A stretch of DNA of 64,000 nt from Megaustenia siamemsis (lineage: Eukaryota > Mollusca > Gastropoda > Stylommatophora > Ariophantidae): assembly GCA_032433765.1 (NCBI GenBank), contig JAVIAB010000092.1:33640534-33704533 (forward strand), read 5' to 3'. The position numbers were made by a program, and so were the translations under genes. Positions 10,693-21,637 of the stretch are shown piece by piece (the stretch's first letter is position 1; every line of letters starts with the position of its first letter). The notes under the pieces were generated by a model. That model was given only the letters and a program-made list of their open reading frames with translations, did no database searches and had not been told where the DNA came from.

Positions 10693-11951
10693 TGTAACAG
10701 GAAGCTAGTGAAAGCATGGTGGCAGCTAACTTGGTTGTAACCCGCTTCTCAATAGATAATAGCAGTAACAAATGGTAGTGACCATCAGTGTTAAGACATA
10801 CAATTTAAGTATGGAAAATTTCCAGCCAGAAATAGAAGTTCACATAGAGGGTAGTGGATACACAGAAAGTGGGAAGGAGGTAATGTCCAGAATTGTTGGA
10901 CGACACATAATAGTTTAGGTCCATGGCAATTTCCACAACATAAGGTTGGGGAAATAACAATACCCGCATGATTTGACTGCATGACTTTACTGTCCGGTAA
11001 ACAGCTACCAGGACATGTCAGGTCATGAAGATGATGGTCACAAATAGTTTGTTTTGACAAATTTTAGACCGAAGTCATGGGACGGTCAAGTCGTGGACAT
11101 AAGTTGAACTTTGAGTCACAGTTCGGAAATGGAAATTTGGCGGTGGAATTGTTGTAGTGAGAATTGATTAGCTAAAAGGGTCGCAAGTGATCACTTTGCG
11201 ACGGTTTGATTGGCTGAAGATATGTCACACATAGTGTGAGGTTGGAGTATTTAAACTTCAACGCTACAGGTTTGAGGCAGTCAGGAATAGAAAGTCAACA
11301 GTCAAGACAGAACAGTTAGGTGTGCAGTTACAGTTAGAACACTTAGAGTTAGAAAAGTTAGCACAGTTAGAAAGTTAAGATTAGAAAGTGAAGCCAGTTA
11401 GGAAGTTAGAATCTCCAAGTTGTAGTTCAAGTCAGTTCAGAAGTTATTAGTAGAAGTTGATAGAGAGTAGGAGTATAGCAATGAGAATATGAACATTAGT
11501 GTCGTGAAGTGTTTTTAAGAGTATTTCAAGTTGTGTTTCACATTCCTCATGAACGTAAGTTGAATAATGTAGTATGAAAGATATGCACTTGGGACGGATC
11601 ATAGTCATCGGCGAATTGCCTCAGAGAAGTCCCGAATTAATTAACAAATTAATTCGGGACTTTTTTGAGGCAATTCACCGATGAATATGATCCGTCCCAA
11701 GTGCATATCTTTCATACTACATTATTAAACTTACGTTAATGAGGAATGTGAAACACAACTTGAACTGTTGTGGAAATAACAATACGCGCATGATTTGACT
11801 GCATGACTTTACTGTCCGGTAAACAGCTACCAGGACGGGTCAGGTCATGAAGATGATGGTCACTACCATTTGTTACTGCTATTGTCTATTGAGAAGCGGG
11901 TAACTACTAAGTTACTTGCCCCCATGCTCTCACTAGCTATACTCTATTACA
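10693..11951. mobile_element. Palindromic (foldback-like) element, TGT...ACA ends, 4 bp TSD
   Basis: Bounded by TACG at 10689-10692 and 11952-11955. The outer ~95 bp at each end are inverted copies (shared words AGCTAGTGA, CCCGCTTCTCAATAGA, AGCAGTAACAAATGGTAGTG). Two inner arms, 11525-11640 and 11650-11764, are also inverted copies. In addition ~95 bp at 10948-11043 is repeated in direct orientation at 11769-11863. The left half contains a TATA-like GTATTTAAAC near 11249 followed by an AGTTAGAA-rich leader, reminiscent of an LTR transcription start. TG...CA ends with a 4 bp duplication fit LTR retrotransposons, but inverted ends do not. It could be two LTRs joined head to head or a DNA foldback transposon. 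No protein is encoded. Confidence 0.75.
11525..11764. repeat. Central inverted repeat of the palindromic element
   Basis: The two arms of about 115 bp pair almost throughout. Left-arm words TTCAAGTTGTGTTTCACATT and GATATGCACTTGGGACGGAT recur reverse-complemented on the right. The turn is at the AT-rich AATTAATTAACAAATTAATT near 11645. The transcript or single strand would form a very long hairpin. Confidence 0.9.
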
Positions 11952-12150
11952 TACGGCTTCCAGGTTCAACTAACCTTAAATGGGTAACGGATTTTTTAGA
12001 GGAAAATAAAACAGCACGGGCGTAATACCGACCACATTACCCAAAAAAGCATGTGTCCAAGGTCTGTAAAAATTATGGTCATTAACACCATATTCCCTAT
12101 ACATCATTTGGCGTGACGGGGCTCCTACTTTTTTTTATATAAACATTTCT

Positions 12151-12796
12151 CTGCCCGGCATCATTATAGTCATTCTCGTCTCCACTGCAGTCTGCTCGGT
12201 TTTCATAGTCTATCTCCTCGTCTCTTAGTCTCTGTAGCTCAAATGCATGGCAACTCTAGACATGCTAACTCTCGACGTCGCCTATGGATTTCCTCCAATT
12301 ATACGTCCATGTCAGTACCTCTGTCTTCCTTCCTTTACTGCACACATCTCCACTTGGGTTCACCTGTTGAACAATTTGTATTTGGCTCTTTAGTCTGGAC
12401 AAAAAAAAAAAAAAAAAAAAAAAAGAGAATTATTCATAATGACGTCAAATAAAAAATGATGATTTTGTGAAGATATCCTGTAGCAGTATCCTTCCTTTTC
12501 ATATCAACAAAGTTGAGTAAAAGTAGAAAAAAATCAATGGCGAAAGATTCTCACTTTTATGCGGCGTGGAGGGTGCAGCAGCAAAGAAAATAGAATTGCA
12601 TAAAACGAAATGTTAGACACCCATTAAGTGTAGTAGCGTAGAATGGGAATAATAAGTTGAATAGCTGCTATTCGTTTTTACGTCAGTATTATCTATTATA
12701 TCACGTCAGTATTTGCTATTGCATCACGCTATTAGTTAAACAAGAGGGCCGCGAATTCGCGGAAAAAGGCAGTTGTTTGTGATGGTCTGATGGAAT
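12151..12796. other. No gene recognised; A24 tract
   Basis: I see no gene. A run of about 24 A at 12401-12424 follows TAGTCTGGAC and may be the tail of an old retrocopy, but nothing upstream is recognisable. Confidence 0.5.
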
Positions 12797-12891
12797 TAGG
12801 TGCATACTTGAAATATCGTTAACTTGGTGCACACTTGAAACATCTTTAATGTGGTGCACACTTGAAATATCTTTAACTTGGTACACACTTG
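12797..12891. repeat. 27 bp minisatellite, left part
   Basis: Three to four units of AACTTGGTGCACACTTGAAATATCTTT-type sequence (27 bp). The same array resumes at 15319 and again at 15715. The gaps are a LINE insertion and a SINE insertion. Confidence 0.9.
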
Positions 12892-14285
12892 GTACAGACT
12901 TTCAGACCACAGGCCAGATATGGCACAAATCTGATGAGAGCAAATGGAAGGCCCTGCTTGCCCGCTACATTGAGCAGACGGACCAAAGAAATGAGGCTGT
13001 AAGAATGAGGATACGGGGATCTTTGTCAAATTTGTGTAAGGATGTAGGGCTGGAAGAAGATCTCACAATCACAACCGATACCATTCGCACGACACTTAAA
13101 AGGTCACACAACACTGCTCCTGGTCCAGATGGTGTTCGGTATGATGACATAGGCGATTTAGCTGATGACGACTTGACAACACTGGCCAATGAGTTTAATG
13201 CCAGTATTCGGAGTGGCCAGATTAAGGAGGAGTGGCTACACAGCTACTTACTACCGCTACCGAATCCAAACAAGGACCATTCTCAGATCAGTGCCTACAG
13301 AATCATCACAATGCAGAACACTGCGGGCAAGCTGCTGGAGAAAATAGTTGCCCGTGTCCTCACCTGTCGCCTTGAACAGAAACGCATATTCCCTTCCACA
13401 CTCGGAGGTTATAGATATAACAAAGAGACATGGCTCAATGCGGCAGTATTTGCCTATGATGTCTTCGAAGGCTTCCACAGACGAGAGGAGACATGTGCTG
13501 CTGCTATAGATCTGGAGGATGCATACAACAGGGTACCATATGAATATCTCATGCATATGCTCCTCAAACTGGCGGTGAACCCCTTCCTCATTAGATGGAT
13601 CGCCGCGGCACTGTTTCAGAGGAAGATGATACTCATATGTGGAAGTTGGTCTTCCGAGCCAACATCCATTTGTCCTGGGCTGCTACAAGGCTCACCATTG
13701 TCACCAGTTCTATTTAACGTGTACACAATAACGATCACGGCCCAACAGCTGGATGGGAGGGGAAGAACTATGACTTTTGCTGATGATATTCTGGTATATC
13801 GACAGGGAAGAGACAGACGGGGAATCGCCTCCACAATGCAAGACGAACTCGATCGCATTTCTTCCTGGTGTGGGGTTTCAGGTGCCTTGGTTAATCCTAA
13901 TAAAGCATCAGTTTCATGGTTCTCCCTTAACAATCATATCGTTAATACAACCACACCGGTAGTACGAATGGGAGCTGATGAGGTGACCAGGGACAAGTTG
14001 ATGACATACCTCGGACTTAAGTTTGATCGCAGCCTGTGTTTTCGGGACCACGTCGACCATGTGATAACAAAATCCCGCAAAGGATTAGCCGCCTTGAAGG
14101 TCATGGCAGCTGCCAACATCGAGCAGAGGCTACTTATTCTTCTGTTCCAGGGATTAGTCCTCGCACCAATCGAGTATGCCCTGGCCATTCTTACTGTCAG
14201 TACGACTCAAATTGAAGGCTGGAGAAAATACAAAATGAAGCCATGCGCATTATCCTGGGATGTACGAGGGACACTCCCTGTGTAG
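12892..14285 (+). pseudogene. Reverse transcriptase domain of LINE E
   Basis: RT fingers-palm motifs are in order: NTAPGPDGVRYDDIGDL (start of the RT domain), AYRIITMQNTAGKLLEKIVA, AIDLEDAYNRVPYEYL (motif A), QGSPLSPVLFNVY (motif B) and MTFADDILVY with the catalytic FADD at 13775-13786 (motif C). DKLMTYLGLKFDRSL follows (motif D/E side). All catalytic aspartates are present. The frame enters from the flanking minisatellite, so the first ATG at 12849 is not a real start. The frame ends at 14285 after a frameshift near 14225, where the real continuation (IQNEAMRIILGCTRDTPC) is in the next frame. Confidence 0.9.
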
Positions 14286-15311
14286 CAATGAGGTATCTTC
14301 TTGACTTTCCAACCATGGATGACAGAATTAAGATCTGGAGAGCACGAGCATACCTGAAGATTAGTACAGATACAGAGCATTCATTGCACCACGTGCTCAA
14401 CACAGAGAAAGGTACCAGGCTAAAAAGAGGCAAATCATGGGTGGGCCGGGCAGAAGATGTCATCAAACAGGTCTGTGGGCTTACCAATATCAGCGTTGGT
14501 GAGGAGTGGATACCGGTGCCTACGTCATTCAAGGGAACTTTCTCATGTATTGTCACACTCGACAGGAAAAGTAGGGAACAGAACCCGGTCGTGGTTAATG
14601 CTGAGGTCAACGGTCTCATCTGCGATAATACCGATGAGAAAGATGCAGTCATCTATACAGACGGATCTGTAAGACGACACGAAAGAAGTGCATGGGCATT
14701 TACAGCACGCTCAGCAGGCAGAATAGCCAAGGAAGACAGTGGTGCATACGCCATGACCACGAGTAGCATGACAATGGAGGTGATGGCAGTGACCAAGGCA
14801 TTCAAATGGTTAGAGTCACAAGACTACATCCACGCATGTATACTGAGTGATTCGATGAGCATGATAAAAAAAAGTGGAGGCGGGCTATGTACGCATGCAA
14901 TGGGTAGAGTCGTTGCAGAAATCCAAAATACGTAAGGTCACCTTTGTCTATGTCCCTGGACATGCGGGAGTACGGGGAAATGAGAGAGCGGACAGGTTGG
15001 CTAGCTGCGCTGTCGTTGAGGACGGGCAACCGATGGATCGGGCGGACATCATCAATGCCCTTCGAGATGTTGGAAGAGCACAGGACTTCGACAAACACAG
15101 ATCAACGTCGCTTCTTCGGATGATGGAAATGGGAGTTGAGATGGGCACGGCTAGAAATGAGAAACTTGGTGGCCGTGTAAGAAGACTTATCAACCAACAT
15201 AGAACTGGAGTCGTCAGTCGCTGGACACTGAGGGAATTGCTGAGGAGGGGATCTGAGCACCTATGGACATGTTCGGAGTGCAATGATGATGACCCGCAAA
15301 TAACTCAATAA
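14225..15311 (+). pseudogene. RNase H domain and C-terminus of LINE E
   Basis: This continues the RT protein in a second frame: MRIILGCTRDTPCVAMRYLL, a linker, then RNase H with YTDGSV (first D), TMEVMAVTKAF (E) and LSDSMSMI (second D). At an eight-A tract (14865-14872) the frame shifts again, and the rest reads KVTFVYVPGHAGVRGNERAD, with the His and last Asp of the RNase H site. It ends with RWTLRELLRRG and WTCSECNDDDP. All four RNase H carboxylates are therefore visible across the break. The domain removes RNA from the cDNA hybrid. Confidence 0.9.
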
Positions 15312-15318
15312 CTCAATA

Positions 15319-15441
15319 ACACTTGAAATATCTTTAACTTCGTGCACACTTGAAATATTATTAACTTGGAGCACACTTAAAAATATATCTTTAACGTTGT
15401 GCACACTTGAAATATTGTTAACTTGGTGCACACTTGAAATA
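15319..15441. repeat. 27 bp minisatellite, middle part
   Basis: About four to five units, with one extended by an AAAATATA insertion near 15380. It is bounded by the LINE on the left and a SINE on the right. Confidence 0.9.
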
Positions 15442-15700
15442 AGGAAGCTGCGATAGCTCAGCGGTTAGTGAAGTGTACTACAAAGGACAAGAGGTAGGGT
15501 TCGATCCCAACCGACGACTTTCGGGTTCACCCAGCCTTAAATGGGTACCGGACTTTTTCTGGGAAAGTAAAGCGGCAAAGGCGTAATACCGACCACATTA
15601 CTCCAAAAATTATGTGCTGAAGGTTTGTAAAATTTATGGTCACTAACACCATATTCCCTATACGCCATTTGGCGTGAAGGGGGTTCTTTACTTTTTAACT
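15442..15700 (+). mobile_element. SINE-1, full length
   Basis: Box A TAGCTCAGCGGTTAGTG, box B GGTTCGATCCC, the ACCGACCACATTACTCC core, ATGGTCACTAACACCAT and the CGCCATTTGGCG palindrome are all present. It interrupts the 27 bp minisatellite. I could not read a clean target duplication. Confidence 0.9.
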
Positions 15701-15714
15701 TACAGTTCTAAATT

Positions 15715-16098
15715 CTTTTAACTTGGTGCACTTTTGAAATACCTTTAAATTGGTGAACACTTGAAATACCTTTAACTTTGTGCATACTTGAAATATCTTT
15801 AAAGTAGTGCACATTTGAAATATTTTTAATTTGGTGCACACTTGAAATATTATAAACTTGTTGGTGCATACTTGAAATACCTTGATCTTGGTCCACACTT
15901 GAAATATCTTTAACATGGTACACGCTGAAATATCTTTAACTTGGTGCACATTTGAAATATCTTTAACTTGGTGCACACTTGAAATATCTTTAACTTGGTG
16001 CACACTTGAAATACCTTTAACTTGGTGCACGCTTGAAATATATTTTAACTTAGACCATACTTGAAATATCTTTTAACTTGGTGCATAAACTTGAAGAT
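15715..16098. repeat. 27 bp minisatellite, right part
   Basis: About 14 units, of which the central ones (15930-16030) are nearly perfect and the flanks diverged. Unit words are AACTTGGTGCACACTTG and AAATATCTTT. Minus-strand frames through it reflect the period of 27, not a gene. Confidence 0.95.
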
Positions 16099-16398
16099 CC
16101 GTGAAAACCCATGGAAAACATGTGACTATAACTGAAATAGTTTGGATTGTATAATGTACTGAAACTAGTTTTTTGTTGCAATTCTGTAGATCAATAGCTT
16201 GACTGGTGTCTTGTCTCATGAAAGTGTCTCAAATATTGAACAATGAAAAGAATATCTACAAATAAATTCAATATTTTCAGTTTCAGCCAGTTAATAAAGA
16301 TATGAGGTAGACAATGTAAATAGAGAGACAGGAAAAGATGAAGGAGGAGATAGATGGAGAAAGAAACATAAAAAAGGTAGAGTTAAAAATGAAGAAAA

Positions 16399-16427
16399 AA
16401 CGGACGGACGGACGGACGGACAGACGG

Positions 16428-16516
<89 letters not shown>

Positions 16517-16521
16517 TAGAC

Positions 16522-16559
<38 letters not shown>

Positions 16560-16580
16560 GTAGATAGGTAGATAGATAAA

Positions 16581-16668
<88 letters not shown>

Positions 16669-16669
16669 T

Positions 16670-16735
<66 letters not shown>
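16399..16735. repeat. Staged tetranucleotide microsatellite GACG/GACA/GATA
   Basis: The order is (GACG)n to about 16430, (GACA)n to about 16515, then (GATA)n to 16734 with two small interruptions (GATAGGTA, GATAAAATA). Neighbouring blocks differ by single transitions. The reading frames on both strands (for example LSIYLSIY repeats) are artefacts of the repeat. Confidence 0.95.
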
Positions 16736-16739
16736 CAAA

Positions 16740-17240
16740 CCCCTTTACTATCAGCAACAGAAACCAATTAATTTTCCCTGGCTGGGATTCTGTTATCAAT
16801 GTCTCTATGAGGTCAAGGCTATGGGCATAACTTTAATCAATCTTCTCTCTCTCCTCTTTCCCCCCACTTTCTGGTCAAGCCAAATCAAGCTAAGTATGAT
16901 AATTTTTTCCTCTCTGTTTCCCTTTACGACGATAAAATTATAATTGCTCGGATGTCTTATCCCCCCCCTTTTTTTTTTTTGGTTAACCTTGTGTAAATAA
17001 GCACACGTTCAAACAGGACTGTGTTCAGTTCGTGTTCAGCTGCTAAGGTAACAAAACTCTATGCTGTTGAACAGCACGATGTTTGGGGTACTGGAATTTC
17101 GTGTTCGTTTTCTTCCCCGAAGTTTACAGGGAAAAGTCTCAGTACATAATTTATCTACATAGTTAGTACATGCATGATCTAAATGAAGACTTTAAGATTC
17201 TAATCTTATTATTTGCACCTCGTAAAATGAACTTTTTATA
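16740..17240. other. No gene recognised
   Basis: Low-complexity pyrimidine runs at 16845-16875 and 16961-16980. I see nothing else. Confidence 0.5.
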
Positions 17241-17244
17241 CAGA

Positions 17245-17440
17245 GCTTAGCAGCAGGAGGCAATCTGATCATCTGAAGCAGACCCCAGTAAAGCAAGTGT
17301 TTAGACCCTTTAGCTTCTTAACACTCGAAGGGAGGTGGTCCCGCCTGGGTCATGACTCCCAGGCGTAGATCTCCTACTGCATTGAACTCTAAAGCTTACA
17401 ATATATATATATTCGGCACAATAGTAACTACACTCACTCT
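17245..17440. repeat. Dispersed repeat, copy 2 (unclassified)
   Basis: Longer relative of 225-345, sharing AGCAGGAGGCAATC, GGTCATGACTCCCAGGCG and TGCATTGAACT. The intervening 40 bp are absent from copy 1. It has no coding sequence and I do not recognise the family. Confidence 0.45.
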
Positions 17441-18019
17441 AAGAAAACACTTCTGGTCGAATTTACGGTCTCTATCCGGTCATATACTTACTTACCTAAG
17501 CTTTACCTCAACACAAAGATGTCCTCTTCGTGATGGCACCAGTCTAAACTGGCTTATAATTGTAATTTCCTTGTACTCGCGTACACGCTGCTTCGGCATG
17601 GCGTAATTCAACGAGAAGGAGTGGATCAGAAACTGATATTAGGTGATAAAAATAAGTCGGGCTGGGAACTTCATTACTTTCACCTGTCGATATTGCAAAC
17701 GTCCGGATGTAGCTCACCTAAATTCAATGGTGTATAATCTATAAATGTTTAAGTGGTGGTATGTGGTATTCATCTGCAGTTCTGGTCCTTTTGCAACTCA
17801 TTCTTCTGCTTTCAGTATTATTTGCATCGCCATATCGAAGAGTATGGGCGACATTGTACAGCCTATCGCAATGCCGACTTGTAATTCTATCCAGTCGGTC
17901 GTAATTTCCCTTGTGGAGAAACGTACCTTGAAGCTGGTAAAATACAGTTTTAGCATTTCAGTCACACTCTGGGGTACATGGTTCATTCGAAGAGCCTCCC
18001 AAATCATCTGATGTGGAGA

Positions 18020-18256
18020 CAAATAATAATAAATGAATATTATTATAGAAGAAAACGTCCAGAGCCGATAATCAGCGAGTCAATTCAGAGGAAGAGGTAT
18101 GTTTACAGCACTCGGAAAAAAATGACAAATAATCAACAGCAACAAAAAAATATGGACCAAAGCAGGATCGAACCCGTACACAGTGGCACAGCGCCTTGCC
18201 ACGAAAAGCCAAACGCTAGGGAACACTGCCACTCAGCTAACTAGGTAATGAATCAA
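18020..18256 (-). mobile_element. SINE-2 (different tRNA head), inserted in LINE F
   Basis: Reverse-complemented, the head reads TTAGCTGAGTGGCAGTGTT (box A-like) and ACGGGTTCGATCCTGC (box B). A body unlike SINE-1 follows, ending in AT-rich sequence. CTGATGTGG is present at both ends (from 18008 and from 18257), and the LINE F protein sequence continues across it, so this is a genuine insertion. Confidence 0.65.
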
Positions 18257-18322
18257 CTGATGTGGGACTGATCGTTGCGTTGGCAAGATCCAACCATATT
18301 ACGTCTACTTCCTATAGCGTCG

Positions 18323-18583
18323 AGGGAGCCGCGATAGCTCAGTGGTTAGTGAACTGGACTACAAAGGACAAGAGGTAGGGTTCGATTTCAATCGACGGTT
18401 TTCAGGTACACCCAGCCTTTAATGGGTACCGGATTTTGTCTGGGAAAGTAAAGCGGCACGGGCGTAATACCGACCACATTACCCAAAAAAATTATGTGCT
18501 GAAGGTCTGTAAAATGTATGGTCACTAACACCATATTTCCTATACTTGGCATGACGGGGGTACTTTACTTTTTTTTTTACTCT
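18323..18583 (+). mobile_element. SINE-1, full length, TSD TATAGCGTCG
   Basis: Standard SINE-1 with box A and a slightly altered box B (GGTTCGATTTC). The core lacks the CGCCA part of the palindrome (CCTATACTTGGCATGACGGG). The target duplication TATAGCGTCG is at 18313-18322 and 18584-18593. It lies in LINE F. Confidence 0.95.
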
Positions 18584-19487
18584 TATAGCGTCGGGGGTCT
18601 ATCGCTGAGTGGGGTACCAGGTTGGCTCGGCCACATCAGACCTGTCATAGACTTAAGCGGTTCGTCTCTCTGGTTATCCGAGTAGGTCTCTCAGATGTTT
18701 CTTAAGCTCTTCCTTGTTTGCTGTCATTGTTCCAGATCTTGGACGTTAAAACAACTCCTTCGTAGACTTGAACAGATTCAGGAAGAACGTTTATCTGGAC
18801 CTCTTGGTTATTTTCTTTTTCCGGTATAACATTTCTGCTCTATATAGTGCCTTATGTTTGGATTTTAGGTGTTGCCACACCTGATGTAATGCTTCCTTTT
18901 GTGGTTCCGCATTTCTCTTGAACTGCTTCCTAGCATGGTTTTTCTGCTTCCTGATCCCTTCTTTTTTCTTTTGTCGTCTGCTTTTCTGAGGTTTTGTGAT
19001 TGTCCTTATTTTCTTCCTGCCAATTTCTTTGAAGAATAATAGATTACTTCGACTATGCTTTTAAGCTCCAGAGACAAGTTCAGCGGCATATGGTGGTGAT
19101 CTATGGCTTGTCTAACGACTTGTCTAACTTCTCAGTCTATTGTATCGCAGGCGGGTGGAAACTTGATCTTCTCTTTCTTCCCGTCATGAGTTGAGCGAAT
19201 TCATCATCGGACAGCTCGACTTGAATATTCTCAGTTCTGTGGACTGACTCCTTACTGAGATTTTTTGACGTCTTGTCGGTCGAGACAGTGCGCTTTTGAG
19301 CTACTGATGGTGTAATTCCACATCTCTTCTTCGTTCTGTATTTTCATGCCCTTCTGTGTTGAAAGTCGTCTGAGGTAAAATCGCTGTGTGATTCATCATC
19401 TCCCCCACCCTCTTTTGGTGAATCTTGCGGGCATTTATTCTTGTATATTTTAGATGGTATGATTAATTTCTACTATTAGCATCTACC

Positions 19488-20375
19488 AAACAGGACAGCT
19501 CCAATATATAAAACAAGGAGACAGGCAAGGCTGTGCTTTGTCGCCGGATTTGTTCTCACTTTACAGCAAAAGTATTGTGAGATTAATATTAGACACAAAC
19601 AGAAGTCAACGATCACAACATAAAAAATGCGACACAGTTTTAGTAGCAAAGATGGAGAATGAACTATTAGAAATGATAGACAATAACAGTAAAGGAAAGC
19701 AGCAAGAAGGGTCTGAATTGTAAGAAAATAGATGTAATGGTCATATCGAAATAAAAATCATCGCTACTATGCAACATAAAAATTAACGAGACAAATCTGA
19801 AACAACGTGTAAAGTACTGTGCAACGCGTTAAGTATTTGAGAACAATAATTCCATTTGCTGAAGAATTCACCACAGAAAAAAAATAAAAGAAGAATAAGT
19901 CAGGCCAAAATAGTATTTCAGAAAATAAAAAAAATGTTGTGCAACAAGTCTATGTCAATAGAAGTGAGAAACAGTGCATGTTCGTCGCTGCTAGATAGAG
20001 CCAATTTTGACCTGTAGATGCGAATCATGGATAGTAGACAAACAAGTTAAAAGACGATTAGAGGCCATAGAGATGGAATTTCTTAGTAGAATGTTGAACG
20101 TTCCTTGGACAGCTAAAAAGACAAACGAGGACATTTTCAAAGAGGCTAACAACGAAAAGGGAGCTCCTAAAAATAATCAGAAAGAAACAAACATTTTACA
20201 CACACATTAGGAGAAAAGCAAAGTTGTAATACTTGTTTACAACTGGCAAAACAGAGGAAAAGATAAATCGCGGACGGCAAATAGAGAAGTTACTATAATA
20301 GGCAGCTTGATGTCATGGCATGAAAACATCAACAACAGAGGCTGGGTGGGAACCGATATGGCACATGAAGATGAT
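19488..20375 (+). mobile_element. LINE family A-related fragment
   Basis: Starts with RT motif B (RQGCALSPDLFSLYSKSIV at about 19520). After a degenerate stretch it continues CRCESWIVDKQVKRRLEAIEMEFLSRMLNVPWTAKKTNEDIFKEA (20010-20150). It ends GTDMAHEDDD, equivalent to the RYGT-(GAT)n end. It is the more divergent family A subfamily also seen at 34.9 and 39.1 kb. Confidence 0.75.
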
Positions 20376-20379
20376 GACT

Positions 20380-21635
20380 ATTTGTATCTCGTAAATGTTT
20401 GTTCGCACCAAGATTCAATTGTTATTATTCCAATATACATGAAGAAGAATTAGTAGCAGAAAACGAAACAAGTAGATAAATTAGAAGAAGAAAAATGAAG
20501 AGGAATTTGTTGAAGAACTATGTGAAGGAGAAGAGGAAGAATAGAAGGCTAAGTAGAAGACTATCTATTGCAACATGCGAAGACTTTGACAAAAATTGAC
20601 TGAGATTTGTTTAATATTGTGTCTTATACGCAAACAAAAACTGAAGTAATTTCATATTCCAGTTGTATCTCCTTATATAAAGAACAGTGTATTGTAAATC
20701 TGCGAACGGACGACAATAAGGAACGCGAAGATGGTTCTCAGTTTAAGCTGCAAATGTTTGTCCCTATTTTGGTGTATTTAACGATTCTTATAAAAATCAG
20801 ATACCTGTTGTTGCTTGCATTCGTAAAGAGGAAACCCAGTGTCTTTTTATTTTGTTCGTGAGAATATCTAATAGTAACCATCCTTTGCCTGGTCCACACA
20901 TGATGATATACCTGTTTACCAACCTCCACACGAGTTTTGATATTTCGTTATACCGTTATCTGCAGCAGATATACCGTTATACCGTTATCTGTACAGATGT
21001 TAAACAGTCAAGTTTTGATACCTAAAACATTAATATTTCTAAGTCAAGTGAAATAGTGTGTACTGTTATTTGTCACGGATGACTGTCTTTTTTCTAGAAA
21101 AGTACGAGACGATCTGTTTACAACAGTATCTATTAATTGGCTACAATTATGTTAATTTCAGCTTTAACTTGTACTTCCTTAACCCCAAATTGTTCTTATT
21201 TCTTTCTTTATTTGCCTTTCGTCGTCGAGGAGATATACACTTTGCGGTATTTTGCTGTTCTTTTGTCCTCTGCTGCTGTTGTTTCCTAGTGTTTCCAATA
21301 TTCCACCAATCCATCCCTTTCTGTCTTATTTTCTGTATTGTCAAATATTCAAGTCTGTTGCTATTCACAGATTGTTCTCCTTTACCGAAGAGTTAACTGG
21401 GATGAAACGTTCTTTCTCAAAATCTAACGTCGGTTCCATTGAGCGTAGCATGTCTTTTGCTTTATTATTTCTTCACTAGAACAGTCTGTTATTGATCTTA
21501 TCCTTGTATGAGAGACCGTCATTACTGGACAAGGAAAGTGACAATTATCACTCAGATTTGTTTTCTATTCAAATTTGGGTGTGGTGTAAGAACAAGAATT
21601 GTATTTTGTTGGAGAAGGGGGGAGGGAGGTAATTG
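20380..21635. other. No gene recognised
   Basis: Purine-rich stretch at 20430-20580 and a short duplicated ATACCGTTAT word near 20950-20990. No domain or element was recognised. Confidence 0.5.
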
Positions 21636-21637
21636 TA

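Larger units (their letters stand above)
10621..12145 (+). mobile_element. SINE-1 split by a 1.26 kb insertion
   Basis: The SINE head (box A AGCGCAGTGGTTAGTG, box B GGTTCGATCCTGATC) runs to 10692. The matching body resumes at 11956 with GGCTTCCAGGTTCAAC, continues through ACCGACCACATTACCC and ATGGTCATTAACACCAT, and ends with the GGCGTGACGGGG word and a T-rich tail. Between them sits the palindromic element at 10693-11951. The SINE is therefore older than that element. Confidence 0.9.
12892..15318 (+). mobile_element. LINE family E (I/Nimb-like, RT plus RNase H), 5'-truncated
   Basis: A 2.4 kb non-LTR retrotransposon that begins inside its reverse transcriptase ORF and ends with TAACTCAA repeats. 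It sits in the 27 bp minisatellite. ACACTTG occurs at both junctions (12885-12891 and 15319-15325), but since that word is part of the array unit it is only suggestive as a target duplication. An RNase H domain after the RT is typical of the I group of LINEs. The endonuclease and ORF1 are missing. Two frameshifts break the ORF. Two more copies are on the minus strand at 9391-9803 and 47405-48393. Confidence 0.9.
17740..19440 (-). mobile_element. LINE family F, degenerate RT region split by two SINEs
   Basis: On the minus strand, from high to low coordinates: KIKFPPACDTID with a leucine-rich linker (19.2-19.0 kb), a basic region, then KSLRNIXETYSDNQRDEPL ... PPTL (18.7-18.6 kb). The SINE at 18323-18583 intervenes. 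WLDLANA-like sequence follows (18.29 kb), then the SINE at 18020-18256, then SPHQMIWEALRMNHVPQSV and WIELQVGIAIGCTMSPILF (RT motif B) at 17798-18022. This order matches a widespread invertebrate LINE protein. Stops are frequent, so it is old and dead. Confidence 0.7.

Noticed and set aside
14865..14872. Programmed ribosomal frameshift site in LINE E
   Set aside because: The element carries another frameshift elsewhere and is clearly degenerate, so an inherited indel is more likely. It is kept only as a low-interest finding.
16283..16799. Frames of YLSI and DRQT repeats
   Set aside because: Pure tetranucleotide microsatellite translation. No gene context.
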